A DNA stretch of 18,373 bases, from NCBI GenBank assembly GCA_035692985.1, contig DASSHG010000001.1, positions 1-18,373 on the forward strand, given 5' to 3'. This DNA comes from JARIHC01 sp035692985 (GTDB taxonomy: Bacteria; Patescibacteriota; Saccharimonadia; Saccharimonadales; UBA4665). The position numbers were made by a program, and so were the translations under genes. The notes under the pieces are model-generated. The model ran no database searches. It was not told the DNA's origin and was given only the letters and a program-made list of their open reading frames with translations. How positions within the stretch are numbered: the stretch's first letter is position 1; each line of letters starts with the position of its first letter. Shown piece by piece: positions 1-8,218 of the stretch.

Positions 1-116
1 GGCTCAAGTTGCATCCTGGATCTATCAAGAAAATCATCTACTCCAGACCAATCCTCATAACCAGGGCGCAACTCGAGATGCTCTTTCCACGCAATGTCAT
101 TGTTAGTCCATTCCAT
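1..116 (-). CDS. Partial unknown protein, N-terminal 38 residues
   Basis: An open frame runs from ATG at 116-114 off the left edge of the window. It is bounded upstream by an in-frame TAG at 134-132. The N-terminus is acidic and rich in aromatic residues (begins MEWTNNDIAW), with no membrane segment or motif I recognise. The start is supported by a promoter-like arrangement directly upstream: TTGAAG, 16 bases, TATAGT, 7 bases, ATG. That would give a leaderless or nearly leaderless mRNA, as for several other genes in this window. Only 38 codons are visible, so the family cannot be named, and a chance ORF is not excluded. Confidence 0.5.
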   Translation of the reverse strand, partial: MEWTNNDIAWKEHLELRPGYEDWSGVDDFLDRSRMQLE

Positions 117-123
117 GGTAGTT

Positions 124-151
124 ACTATAACCTATAAGCTAACATCTTCAA
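124..151 (-). promoter_or_regulatory. Promoter of the partial left-edge gene
   Basis: On the minus strand, TTGAAG (151-146) and TATAGT (129-124) are separated by 16 bases, a good sigma70-type match. The -10 box ends 7 bases before the ATG, so transcription should start at or next to the start codon. No Shine-Dalgarno sequence is present. Confidence 0.5.
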
Positions 152-164
152 GTATAGACCGGTG

Positions 165-1691
165 TTATGTGCCGTGGTGACCCATGAAAGCCCTTGGATC
201 GCTATTGCCAGGAACCAGCGGGCCAACCGTATTTTGTATAGCATGATTAGTACCTTTGAGCGGTGAATCCGGCCAATACCAGGCATCGTTACTGCGCAAG
301 ATGTAGGTCAGCGTACCGCCGCCCGAGAGCAGGCACACCAAAGCCCCGGCAGCTAACACCAGTTTTAGCCGGTTGCGCGCGCCCAGGAAGGTATTAGCGC
401 CCAGCGCCAATAAAACCATCAATAGGGGCAGAATCGGCAACAGGTAGCGACCATTGATAGCCACAGGACGGCCAGTCTGCAAAAACGAGCGGTACTCATC
501 CAGCCAGAGCGCGACTTCGTAAAAAGCTATGGTGCCGGCGAACAGCCATAATACAGACCGATTGTATCTGTTGAAAACCTCTCGCAGGCAGGCTAGGGTC
601 ATCCCCAGGGCCGCCAATGAAAATACGATCGCGCCAATGCCAGGCAGCACGAACGGGCCGCGCGTGGCAAAGTCGGTGGCCGGTCCATCTACCGCGAAAA
701 AAGTCCTGAACCACATACCGTAAAACCAGTCACCGCCAAATACCAGCGGACTAGTGGTAGTATCCGGTATCTTGATCTGGGCGTACTGATAGTCGCGGTA
801 CCAGGGCGCGTAAGCGCTGCACTCCTGAACGCTCAGCACCTCGTCGCAACTCGGTACCGGCTTGTGGTATCGCGCCAGGTTAACCCCGTACCGCTGAATA
901 AATAATCCCATCGAAACAATTAGCAGGATAATCAGCAGCCAGCGTGTCCGGCGGGTCATCAGCCCCAGTCCAGAGCCCAGACCGTGCCAGAACTTCTTAA
1001 AATTAGGATATGTCCGGCACAGCACTAGCGCGACATAAACGGCGGCCGCCAACAATACTGGCAGAAAAGCGTATTTTACTAAGCTGGCCAGCAGCCCCAA
1101 GTTTATTAAAATCAGCAATGTCTTGCCGTCAATACGCTTGGAGCGGCTTAATTCGCCCGTAAAATTAACCGTTAAAAGCAGGATGACCGCGGTCAGCGGT
1201 AAAAGCAGATTATCGTAATTTATTTGGGCTGCCAGCAAGGGAACGATCGGCACCAAAACAAACAGCGCCAGACAGAAGTGTACCAACGCGCGTGAGGCGC
1301 CGGTTTTCAGCAGCAGCCGCCGGTATAGCGGCAGCCCCGCCGCGAACAGTCCTATATTGATAAACCGCAGGAAGATGATGTTGCTGCTGAGCCGGTAGGG
1401 AAAACTCATTAACCACTGGTATAGGTACGAGGGGTCGCGGGCGACCGGGCCGTAAACGCCCGCGCCGGACGGGTTGCCGCCCCAAAACGGACTGATATGA
1501 TGGGCGTACAACCGAATAATCCCCAGATGAAAGTTCTCATCAAAGGCCATCGGGTAGCGGCCGCTCAGAGCTATCCACGCCGCCTCTACTACAAACAAGA
1601 CCACTAACGCGGCGAAAAACCATCTGGAGCCAACCAGGGCAGTCAGACGATTAAAAAAATCTCTGTTTAGTCTTTTTGTCGTTGAAACCAT
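165..1691 (-). CDS. Polytopic membrane protein, GT-C glycosyltransferase-like
   Basis: A 508-residue integral membrane protein with about ten hydrophobic segments, the first at residues 24-42. Directly after TM1 comes an extracytoplasmic loop with PMAFDENFHLG (residues 47-57). This placement of acidic residues (D51, E52) resembles the catalytic loop of GT-C lipid-phosphate-sugar-dependent glycosyltransferases. A long soluble loop with two cysteines lies in the middle. A later NGRYLLPILP stretch resembles the conserved part of GT-C and DUF2142 membrane proteins. The likely role is sugar transfer to an envelope polymer or protein at the outer face of the membrane; this is inference. The gene is divergent from a flippase-like membrane protein, which fits an envelope theme. 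The ATG start has no visible Shine-Dalgarno site but lies 23 bases after a TATAAT box. Donor and acceptor are unknown. Confidence 0.75.
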   Translation of the reverse strand: MVSTTKRLNRDFFNRLTALVGSRWFFAALVVLFVVEAAWIALSGRYPMAFDENFHLGIIRLYAHHISPFWGGNPSGAGVYGPVARDPSYLYQWLMSFPYRLSSNIIFLRFINIGLFAAGLPLYRRLLLKTGASRALVHFCLALFVLVPIVPLLAAQINYDNLLLPLTAVILLLTVNFTGELSRSKRIDGKTLLILINLGLLASLVKYAFLPVLLAAAVYVALVLCRTYPNFKKFWHGLGSGLGLMTRRTRWLLIILLIVSMGLFIQRYGVNLARYHKPVPSCDEVLSVQECSAYAPWYRDYQYAQIKIPDTTTSPLVFGGDWFYGMWFRTFFAVDGPATDFATRGPFVLPGIGAIVFSLAALGMTLACLREVFNRYNRSVLWLFAGTIAFYEVALWLDEYRSFLQTGRPVAINGRYLLPILPLLMVLLALGANTFLGARNRLKLVLAAGALVCLLSGGGTLTYILRSNDAWYWPDSPLKGTNHAIQNTVGPLVPGNSDPRAFMGHHGT

Positions 1692-1714
1692 ACGATATGA
1701 GGAGTTACCCCTTC

Positions 1715-1720
1715 ATTATA
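1715..1720 (-). promoter_or_regulatory. -10 box of the GT-C-like gene
   Basis: TATAAT on the minus strand (1720-1715), 23 bases before the ATG at 1691. No good -35 is visible at 16-18 bases. This is one half of the short divergent promoter region between the GT-C-like and flippase-like genes. Confidence 0.4.
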
Positions 1721-1755
1721 CAGGCCAGGCTGGCAAGCGGCTGAAAGCCACATGC

Positions 1756-1761
1756 TACACT
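1756..1761 (+). promoter_or_regulatory. -10 box of the flippase-like gene
   Basis: TACACT at 1756-1761 is followed by 8 bases and ATG at 1770. Its position inside the longest possible frame (ATG at 1752) argues that the real start is 1770 and that the mRNA is leaderless. The -35 is weak (TGGCAA at 1731-1736 with a long 19-base spacer). Confidence 0.35.
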
Positions 1762-1769
1762 TTATGGTA

Positions 1770-2702
1770 ATGAAACCCAAGAGGATACTTAGCGGTGTTC
1801 GCCAACTAATGCGGCGCAAACATGTTAAAAATATCTTAATCGTACTGATTTTATTGCTTACTCTGGCAGCTTTCGTACTGTTTTTCGTCCACCATCCGGA
1901 ATACTGGCGGGAGCTTAAAACTGTCAACCCCTGGTGGATAGTGGCCGTCATCGTCCTAAACATCCCGATGGTCGGTCTACTGGTGCTGATTTACGATGCC
2001 TGCCTGCAATTGTGCGGCCACCGGCTGGCCTGGAAAGAGAATTTTTTGCTGACCAGCTATTCCTCAATCATAAATTTCTTTGGACCGCTGCAGAGCGGGC
2101 CGGGCGTACGCGCCGCATACCTCAAGACCCGCCACCAGGTACGTCTGCGCGATTATGGGCTGGCCACGGTATTATATTACGGCCTGTTCGCGTTTTTCAG
2201 CGCGCTTTTCCTGCTGGTTGGCACGCGGCCGTGGTGGCAGACCTTATTGGCAATGGCAGCCGTGGCCGGCGGCAGCTGGTTCGTCTTCCGCTACTTTGCC
2301 CGCCGCGACAAGAAGCCGGCTGATTCGCAGTTTCATTTGCGCGCCAACGTGGTCCTTAAATTGACAGTGCTGGCCTTTTTACAGGTGCTGCTGACGGCCA
2401 TCACATATTATGTAGAACTGAGAGCCATTAATCCGCACATCGGCTGGGGGCAGGCCATGTCTTACGCCGGCGCCGCCAACTTCGCGCTATTCGTGTCGCT
2501 AACGCCGGACGCTATCGGTTTCCGGGAGGCATTCCTGGTGCTTTCCCAAGGGCTTAACCACGTCTCCACGGCCAACATCCTAAGCGCCAATATAATCGAC
2601 CGCACCAGCTACGTACTGTTCCTGTGCTTGTTGTTCCTGGTAGTACTGGCCACCCATGCCAAAGGCCAGCTTAAGATACGCGGCCTAAAATCTCTCAGCT
2701 AA
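1770..2702 (+). CDS. Flippase-like membrane protein (LPG synthase TM / UPF0104 family)
   Basis: A 310-residue membrane protein with a basic N-terminus (MKPKRILSGVRQLMRRKHVK) and about seven to eight hydrophobic segments. Two stretches mark the family: NFFGPLQSGPGVRAAYLK near the middle, and SLTPDAIGFREAF in the C-terminal third, matching the conserved proline/glycine-GxRE region of the MprF N-terminal flippase domain (also AglD and YbhN). Known relatives move lipid-linked molecules across the membrane; the substrate here is unknown. No aminoacyl-transferase domain is attached, so it is not a full MprF. I prefer the third in-frame ATG (1770) over those at 1752 and 1764 because a -10-like TACACT overlaps the 5' end of the longer form. 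The response regulator gene follows 30 bases after the stop and has its own promoter. Confidence 0.8.
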   Translation: MKPKRILSGVRQLMRRKHVKNILIVLILLLTLAAFVLFFVHHPEYWRELKTVNPWWIVAVIVLNIPMVGLLVLIYDACLQLCGHRLAWKENFLLTSYSSIINFFGPLQSGPGVRAAYLKTRHQVRLRDYGLATVLYYGLFAFFSALFLLVGTRPWWQTLLAMAAVAGGSWFVFRYFARRDKKPADSQFHLRANVVLKLTVLAFLQVLLTAITYYVELRAINPHIGWGQAMSYAGAANFALFVSLTPDAIGFREAFLVLSQGLNHVSTANILSANIIDRTSYVLFLCLLFLVVLATHAKGQLKIRGLKSLS

Positions 2703-2718
2703 CTTTCATCTGACGTTT

Positions 2719-2724
2719 TATAAT
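2719..2724 (+). promoter_or_regulatory. -10 box of the two-component operon
   Basis: A perfect TATAAT lies 8 bases before the response regulator ATG at 2733. Transcription should begin almost on the start codon, giving a leaderless mRNA. No Shine-Dalgarno site and no clear -35 are present. Confidence 0.55.
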
Positions 2725-2732
2725 ATATAGCG

Positions 2733-3410
2733 ATGCGCATACTAGTTATAGAAGACGAGCCCAAAATTGCCCAGGCCGTGAAGCAGGGATTGGAGCTAAA
2801 GGGCTTTGCCGTGGATATCGTCCATGATGCTGATACCGGCCTGTCTTACGGCACCGATCCCAGTTACGACGTGATTGTGCTGGACCGCATGCTGCCCGGC
2901 GGCATGGATGGTACCGAGCTGTGCCGCCGCTTACGGGCCGAAGGAATAAATACGCCGGTTATCATGCTGACCGCCCGCGGCACTATCGGCGATAGGGTAG
3001 AGGGGCTGGACAGCGGTGCCGATGATTACCTGGTCAAACCGTTTTCCTTTGATGAATTGATCGCCCGGGTACGAGCCTTATTGCGCCGTCCCCCCAACCA
3101 GGTCGGCACCGAATTACAGGTCGGCGACCTCCGTTTGAACACCAATAATTACGAAGTAAAACGCGACACAAAGCTCGTCAAGCTATCCCACAAGGAATTC
3201 GCCCTGTTGGAATACCTAATGCACCACCCTGGCCAGGTCATCACAAAAGACATGATCATCAGCCACGTTTGGGACGAAGACGCCGATATTCTGCCCAACA
3301 CCGTGGAAGTTTATATCGGCTACCTGCGTAACAAAATCGACCGCCCTTTTGACGGTCACCCGCCGCTGCTGCAGACCTTGCGCGGTTTTGGTTACAAGTT
3401 GGGGGCGTAA
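2733..3410 (+). CDS. OmpR/PhoB-type response regulator
   Basis: A 225-residue transcription factor with an N-terminal receiver domain (about 1-115) and a C-terminal winged-helix DNA-binding domain (about 128-224). Receiver residues are complete: acidic pair E7/D8, phosphoacceptor D51 in VLDRMLPGG, T80 and K102 in LVKPF. The C-terminal domain has the typical KEFALLEYLM, VWDED, NTVEVYIGYLRNKID and TLRGFGYKL stretches. The sensor kinase starts 8 bases after its stop, so they are cotranscribed partners. Length is normal for the family. The regulon is unknown. The kinase runs into the end of the cyo operon and the flippase-like gene sits upstream, so envelope or respiratory control is possible but only by position. 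Confidence 0.95.
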   Translation: MRILVIEDEPKIAQAVKQGLELKGFAVDIVHDADTGLSYGTDPSYDVIVLDRMLPGGMDGTELCRRLRAEGINTPVIMLTARGTIGDRVEGLDSGADDYLVKPFSFDELIARVRALLRRPPNQVGTELQVGDLRLNTNNYEVKRDTKLVKLSHKEFALLEYLMHHPGQVITKDMIISHVWDEDADILPNTVEVYIGYLRNKIDRPFDGHPPLLQTLRGFGYKLGA

Positions 3411-3418
3411 AGAGCCGT

Positions 3419-4432
3419 ATGTTCCGTTCCGCCACCTTTAAATTAACCATGTGGTATCTGGCTATCGTTATGGCAATCAGCCTGGTGTTCAGCGTGGTGC
3501 TCTATAATGTCGCCACCGGTGAGCTAGGGCGCGGGCTGCACAATGAAACCCAACGCATTTCCCGGCAGTTCCCGGTCTTCCAAGATAATCCGGCACTGCG
3601 GCCCGGCGCCGATTACGATAACGGTGCCCATCGCATTTTTCTCAGTCTGGTTGGATTTAATATTATCGTGCTGCTGGGCGCCGGCTGGGCCAGTTACTGG
3701 CTAGCCAAGCGCACGCTGGAGCCAATAGAAGAAGCCCACGAGCAGCAAAAGCGTTTCACGGCTGATGTCAGCCACGAGCTCCGCACGCCGCTAACTGCGC
3801 TCAAAATGGAAACGGAAGTAGCGCTGATGAACGGCAAAAACGGCAAAAAAGAGTTGCGCGCAGTGTTGGCCAGCAATTTGGAAGAGACCGGCAAGCTGGA
3901 AAGCTTAATTAATAACCTGTTGCGATTGACCAGACTGGAAGCCGGCGAGCTGCAACAACAGTTTGCCAGCCTAGACGGTAAAACGTTGGCTAAGGCGGCC
4001 GTGGCACAAGTCGAAAAGCCAGCTAAAGACCGCCGGATCAGCTTAAAAACAGACTTGTCCGACGCCATCGTAAGCGGCGACCAAGACAGTTTGGTACAGC
4101 TATTGGTAATTTTGCTAGACAACGCTGTAAAATACAGTCCGGCCGGCTCAGCGGTGGAGCTTTCGGTCAAAACCGTGGGCGATCAGGGGATTTTCCGCAT
4201 AACCGACCATGGCAACGGCATGCCGCGCGAGACACTGGAACATGTTTTTGAACGGTTTTACAGAGGACAAAACGAGTCACGCAACAAATCGGCGGCCGAT
4301 GGCTTCGGCCTGGGCTTGAGTATCGCCAAGATGATTGCCGACCTGCATGGCGGCACCGTCACCCTGGAGAGCCGGCCAGGCAAGGGAACTACAGCTACTT
4401 TGGCGCTGCCAGCAGCCAGTCTATCAGAGTAA
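3419..4432 (+). CDS. Membrane sensor histidine kinase
   Basis: A 337-residue kinase. TM1 (about 10-30) and TM2 (about 74-97) enclose a short external loop of about 43 residues, too small for a known ligand domain. Only about 16 residues separate TM2 from the dimerisation helix, so a full HAMP domain appears to be missing. H-box ADVSHELRTPL carries phosphoaccepting H119. The catalytic domain has the N-box with N235 in LLDNAVKYSP, D263 in TDHGNGMP, the F-box FERFYRG and the G2 box GFGLGLSIAK (295-304). It is the partner of the upstream regulator. Its last 38 bp overlap the 3' end of cyoE on the opposite strand. The signal may be sensed within the membrane, as in intramembrane-sensing kinases; this is inference. 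Confidence 0.93.
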   Translation: MFRSATFKLTMWYLAIVMAISLVFSVVLYNVATGELGRGLHNETQRISRQFPVFQDNPALRPGADYDNGAHRIFLSLVGFNIIVLLGAGWASYWLAKRTLEPIEEAHEQQKRFTADVSHELRTPLTALKMETEVALMNGKNGKKELRAVLASNLEETGKLESLINNLLRLTRLEAGELQQQFASLDGKTLAKAAVAQVEKPAKDRRISLKTDLSDAIVSGDQDSLVQLLVILLDNAVKYSPAGSAVELSVKTVGDQGIFRITDHGNGMPRETLEHVFERFYRGQNESRNKSAADGFGLGLSIAKMIADLHGGTVTLESRPGKGTTATLALPAASLSE

Positions 4433-5270
4433 TCACCAGTAGCGCCGGTAAAAGAATCAGCGAATACAAGAACACTTTGGTGGCCCATTTCTTAGTGTCC
4501 GGCATACCCCAGTTGCGCAGCGCTGCCACAACCCAGCCAAGACTTAAAACACCCATAACTATAAGATAAAAATTACCGGCGTAACCGAAGAGGCTTAGTG
4601 CCAGCACGGCAGCCAGAAAAGCTATCATATACGCGATGATCTGCCGCTTGGCAGCCCGCTCACCGTGTACCGCCGGCAGCACTGGAATGCCGGCCGCCCG
4701 GTAATCGCCCAAGCGGCGCAAAGCAATAGCGTAGAAGTGCGCCATTTGCCAGAACGTCAGTATTAAAAAGAGTATCAGCGCGGCACCGTCCAACCGCCCG
4801 GTTACAGCGGTGTAGCCCGCTACTACCGGTGTTGAACCAGAGACGCTGCCAATTAGCGTGGCATGCCAAGTGTGGCGCTTGCTAAAGGTGTAGAGACCCA
4901 CGTAATCCACGAAACCGACCACTCCTACCAAAACGGTCAACCAGTTGGTGTGGACAGCCAGGATAATAAAGCCCAGCAGACCTATCACAACAGCCCCGAT
5001 TAGGGCCTTATGGGGCGCCACCGCGCCGGTAACCGTGGCCCGGTCTTTGGTGCGCGCCATTACTTTGTCGATATCCCTGTCTATGTAATTGTTGACAATG
5101 CAAGCCGAGGCTATTACCAGCGCGATGCCAGCCAGGGTTTCAAGCAGCAGCAGAAGATCCAGCTGCCGTACGGGCGACGCTACCACAAAGCCAGCCGCCG
5201 CCGTCAGTAAATTGCCGTAGACAATACCCGGCTTGGCCAGGCGGTAGTATGCGCGCAGGGAATCCCTCAT
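4395..5270 (-). CDS. cyoE: Protohaem IX farnesyltransferase (haem O synthase)
   Basis: A 291-residue UbiA-family prenyltransferase that adds a farnesyl group to haem b to make haem O for the bo3 oxidase. The first prenyl-diphosphate/Mg motif reads NNYIDRDID (60-68), followed by MARTKDR. The second region is LRRLGDYRAAGIPVLP (about 185-199). About eight to nine membrane segments are present and the length matches E. coli CyoE (about 296). It is the last gene of the cyo operon; its ATG comes one base after the cyoD stop, so translation is coupled. Its 3' end overlaps the convergent kinase gene by 38 bp. No haem biosynthesis gene is seen in the window, so the haem b source is unknown here. Confidence 0.95.
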   Translation of the reverse strand: MRDSLRAYYRLAKPGIVYGNLLTAAAGFVVASPVRQLDLLLLLETLAGIALVIASACIVNNYIDRDIDKVMARTKDRATVTGAVAPHKALIGAVVIGLLGFIILAVHTNWLTVLVGVVGFVDYVGLYTFSKRHTWHATLIGSVSGSTPVVAGYTAVTGRLDGAALILFLILTFWQMAHFYAIALRRLGDYRAAGIPVLPAVHGERAAKRQIIAYMIAFLAAVLALSLFGYAGNFYLIVMGVLSLGWVVAALRNWGMPDTKKWATKVFLYSLILLPALLVITLIDWLLAAPK

Positions 5271-5271
5271 T

Positions 5272-5673
5272 TTACAAGTCGCTTTGGTCCTTCAGGTACT
5301 GCTTGACTTGCGACGGCGAGTACATCATCCGGTAATTGAGGTTTGACATAATCCAGAGACTGCCGATAACCACAATGGCCACCACTACCGCGGCGAAAGC
5401 CAGGGCCCAGGCGTTCCAGCGCGAATTGGACCTGCGGCTCAGGTGCAGGAAAAACACCAATTGCACGAACAGCTGGACGACTGCCAGGGCCGGCAGGGCA
5501 AGCATCATGAAATTATCCGACGGGTAAGTGTGGTGGCGCGCCACATGAATATGAACCAGGAAGAAGGCGGCCGCCGTTAGCGAGACTGACAATACGAAAC
5601 CGGTGATATAGGTCTTTTTACTACCGGTGGCAGCATCATGGCTGGAAGTGGTGATCCGCGGTTTATCGCTCAT
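5272..5673 (-). CDS. cyoD: Cytochrome bo3 quinol oxidase subunit IV
   Basis: A 133-residue protein with three membrane segments (about 22-42, 56-76 and 89-109), matching the small subunit IV of haem-copper quinol oxidases (E. coli CyoD is about 109 residues). The middle region VVQLFVQLVFFLHLSRR is characteristic. It has a longer polar N-terminus and a longer C-terminal tail than the E. coli form. Subunit IV has no cofactor and helps assembly or stability of subunit I. The ATG overlaps the cyoC stop in an ATGA, and cyoE follows directly. Confidence 0.93.
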   Translation of the reverse strand: MSDKPRITTSSHDAATGSKKTYITGFVLSVSLTAAAFFLVHIHVARHHTYPSDNFMMLALPALAVVQLFVQLVFFLHLSRRSNSRWNAWALAFAAVVVAIVVIGSLWIMSNLNYRMMYSPSQVKQYLKDQSDL

Positions 5674-6245
5674 CCGGCTATCCCCATTAAATAAACTATG
5701 GTAAATATAAATATCCAGATAATGTCTAAGAAGTGCCAGAACATGCTGAGCATTGTCAGTTTACGTACTACTGGCGTCGTTAAGCCGCGTTTGACTGTCT
5801 GGTACATCATGGTAGCCATCCAGACCAGGCCGACGGTAATGTGCAGTCCGTGCGTGCCGACAAGGGTGAAGAAAGCCGACAGGAAACCGCTGCGGCGCCA
5901 GCTGTCGCCCTCGGCGGCCAGTTTGTGGAATTCGCTGAGCTCCATGCCCAGGAAGGCCGCGCCCAGCAGGAAAGTCAAGCCAAAACAGATCAGAACCTGG
6001 TTTTTCTGGCCGCTGCGAGCAGCCAGGACGCCCAATCCGCAGATAAAGCTGCTGCTGAGCAGTATCAGCGTTTCGCCCAGCACGAACGGCAAACTGAAAA
6101 TTTGCTCCCCGTCCGGCCCCCCGAAAGTGTTGCCGCGCAAAACCGCGAAAGTAGCGAACAGGCTGGCGAATAACACCAGGTCGGTCATCAGATAAAGCCA
6201 GAAACCCAGCAGGGGCGTGGAATTGTCTTTGGCGATAGCGCTCAT
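5670..6245 (-). CDS. cyoC: Cytochrome bo3 quinol oxidase subunit III
   Basis: A 191-residue membrane protein with five hydrophobic segments, the normal subunit III fold for bo3 oxidases (E. coli CyoC 204). Family stretches include FWLYLMTDLVLFASLFATF near the N-terminus, MELSEFHKL in the middle, TLVGTHGLHITVGLVWM, and FWHFLDIIWIFIFT near the C-terminus. The subunit has no redox centre and stabilises subunit I and proton uptake. Its ATG overlaps the cyoB stop (ATGA), with a GGAGGAG Shine-Dalgarno-like run inside the end of cyoB, so translation is coupled. Confidence 0.95.
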   Translation of the reverse strand: MSAIAKDNSTPLLGFWLYLMTDLVLFASLFATFAVLRGNTFGGPDGEQIFSLPFVLGETLILLSSSFICGLGVLAARSGQKNQVLICFGLTFLLGAAFLGMELSEFHKLAAEGDSWRRSGFLSAFFTLVGTHGLHITVGLVWMATMMYQTVKRGLTTPVVRKLTMLSMFWHFLDIIWIFIFTIVYLMGIAG

Positions 6246-8218
6246 GACGCTCCTCCCCGCGCTTCGGCTTCCAGCTTGGCGACTCTTTCGGCCGGGATGA
6301 CTCGCTCCGGGTGGTCATCAGATGTCCGGGCAATTACCAAAATTATTACGGCCAGCAGTCCCGCAGCCGCCAGCCACCAGATGTGCCAGACCATGCCAAA
6401 GCCGCCAGCCAGGGAGCTCATCCCAATCAAAAACGCCAGGCCGGAATTTTTTGGCACGCTTATGGCGTGATAATGCGGGGCGCCGGCGTCCGCCTTAGCG
6501 TGCTTGGCGGCCCAGAAAGCATCGCGCTCAGTTACCTCCGGCAAGATAGCAAAATTATACTCCGGCGGCGGTGAAGATGTTGACCACTCCAGAGTCCGGC
6601 CATTCCAAGGGTCATTACCGGCCCTGTTTTCATCCCGTTTCCATATGCTGTAGCCGTACTGCAATACCTGGAAACCGATACCCAAGCCGATAATCGCTAC
6701 GCCCACCCCAGCCACGATAAACAGCGGCTGCCAGCCGAGTGAGGCATCGTAGTGATCCAACCGGCGCGTGGCGCCCATCAGCCCCAAAATATACAGCGGT
6801 CCGAAAGCTAGTATGAAACCTACGATCCAGCACCATGCGGCGTACTTGCCCAGGCGTTCGTTAAGAGTAAAGCCGAACATTTTGGGGAACCAGTAGGTCA
6901 GCGCGGCCAGATAACCGAATATCACGCCGCTTACGATCATGGTGTGGAAGTGCGCTATCAAAAACAGGCTGTTATGCAGCTGGAAATCGGCCGGCGGCAC
7001 GGCCAGCAGCACGCCGGCTACGCCGCCCAGGGTAAATAGCGCTATGAAACCCAGAAACCACAACATCGGTGAGGCGAACTTTATGCGGCCGCGGTACATG
7101 GTAAACAGCCAATTGAATATCTTAACACCAGTAGGAATGGCAATAATCATGGTCATGATGCCAAAGAAAGCATTTACGTCGGCACCGGCGCCCATGGTAA
7201 AGAAGTGGTGCAGCCAAACCAGGAACGACAGCAGGGCGATGCCCCAAAGCGCGGCCACCATGGATGTATAACCGAACAATTTTTTACGTGAATAAGTAGC
7301 CACTATCTCGCTGAACACGCCGAAAGCCGGCAAGACCAATATGTAGACTTCGGGGTGCCCCCAGGCCCAGATCAGGTTGACGTACATCATAGCGTTGCCA
7401 CCGCCGCCGGCCGTGAAAAAGTGCATGCCCAGCGTGCGGTCCAAGGCCAGCATAGTCAATGTGGCTGTGAGGATGGGGAAGGCGAAGACCACCAGACTCA
7501 TGGCGCTCAGCACGCTCCAGACGAATATCGGCATTTTCATAAGCGTCATGCCCGGCGCGCGCATTTTCAGGATTGTAATTATAAAGTTGATGCCCGATAT
7601 CAGGCTGCCTACGCCGGCGATCTGCAGACTCCATATCCAATAATCGACGCCGACGCCCGGTGTATATTGCAGTTCGGAAAGCGGTGGATAGGCCAGCCAG
7701 CCGGCCGGTGAGAACTCACCAATAATCAGCGATAGGTTGACCAGCGCCATGCCGGCCGCGAACAGCCAAAAACTAGTGGCATTTAGGAACGGAAAAGCCA
7801 CGTCGCGCGAGCCGATCAGCAGCGGCACGGCGATGTTGATGAGCCCGAACATTAGCCCCATGCCGGCGAAGAATATCATGATGGTGCCGTGCGCCGAGAA
7901 AATCTGCTGAAAATGGTTCGGATCGAGTATGCCGTTATGCGCGCCGACTGATACGGCCTGCTGGGTACGCATCAGGGCGGCATCGGCGCCACCGCGCAAT
8001 AGCATGACCAGCGCCACCAATATGTACATCACGCCGATGCGTTTGGGATCTAGCGAAGTTAGCCACTCCCGCCACAGCCACCGCCAACGTTTGAAGTAGG
8101 TCAGGGCGGCCGCCACCAGCACCAGCGCGCCAACCATCGATATCGCACCGCCGAGCGTAATCGGATCGCTTGGGATAGCGCTCCATGTCAGCCGGCCGAG
8201 CAGGTTCGCGAATATCAT
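6242..8218 (-). CDS. cyoB: Cytochrome bo3 quinol oxidase subunit I
   Basis: A 658-residue catalytic subunit, nearly the length of E. coli CyoB (663). It reduces O2 to water with electrons from quinol and pumps protons. All ligands are present: low-spin haem H110 and H425, CuB H288, H337 and H338, cross-linked Y292 (WAWGHPEVYILVLP), high-spin haem H423 (IAHFHTM). Proton path residues E290, D139 and K366 (TGVKIFNW) are conserved. The E. coli quinol-site residues R71, D75, H98 and Q101 correspond to R75, D79, H102 and Q105 here, supporting quinol rather than cytochrome c as donor. The ATG overlaps the cyoA stop. Confidence 0.97.
   Translation of the reverse strand: MIFANLLGRLTWSAIPSDPITLGGAISMVGALVLVAAALTYFKRWRWLWREWLTSLDPKRIGVMYILVALVMLLRGGADAALMRTQQAVSVGAHNGILDPNHFQQIFSAHGTIMIFFAGMGLMFGLINIAVPLLIGSRDVAFPFLNATSFWLFAAGMALVNLSLIIGEFSPAGWLAYPPLSELQYTPGVGVDYWIWSLQIAGVGSLISGINFIITILKMRAPGMTLMKMPIFVWSVLSAMSLVVFAFPILTATLTMLALDRTLGMHFFTAGGGGNAMMYVNLIWAWGHPEVYILVLPAFGVFSEIVATYSRKKLFGYTSMVAALWGIALLSFLVWLHHFFTMGAGADVNAFFGIMTMIIAIPTGVKIFNWLFTMYRGRIKFASPMLWFLGFIALFTLGGVAGVLLAVPPADFQLHNSLFLIAHFHTMIVSGVIFGYLAALTYWFPKMFGFTLNERLGKYAAWCWIVGFILAFGPLYILGLMGATRRLDHYDASLGWQPLFIVAGVGVAIIGLGIGFQVLQYGYSIWKRDENRAGNDPWNGRTLEWSTSSPPPEYNFAILPEVTERDAFWAAKHAKADAGAPHYHAISVPKNSGLAFLIGMSSLAGGFGMVWHIWWLAAAGLLAVIILVIARTSDDHPERVIPAERVAKLEAEARGGAS

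Noticed and set aside
5698..6195. 165-codon plus-strand frame opposite cyoC
   Set aside because: Antisense shadow of cyoC with low-complexity, non-protein-like composition.
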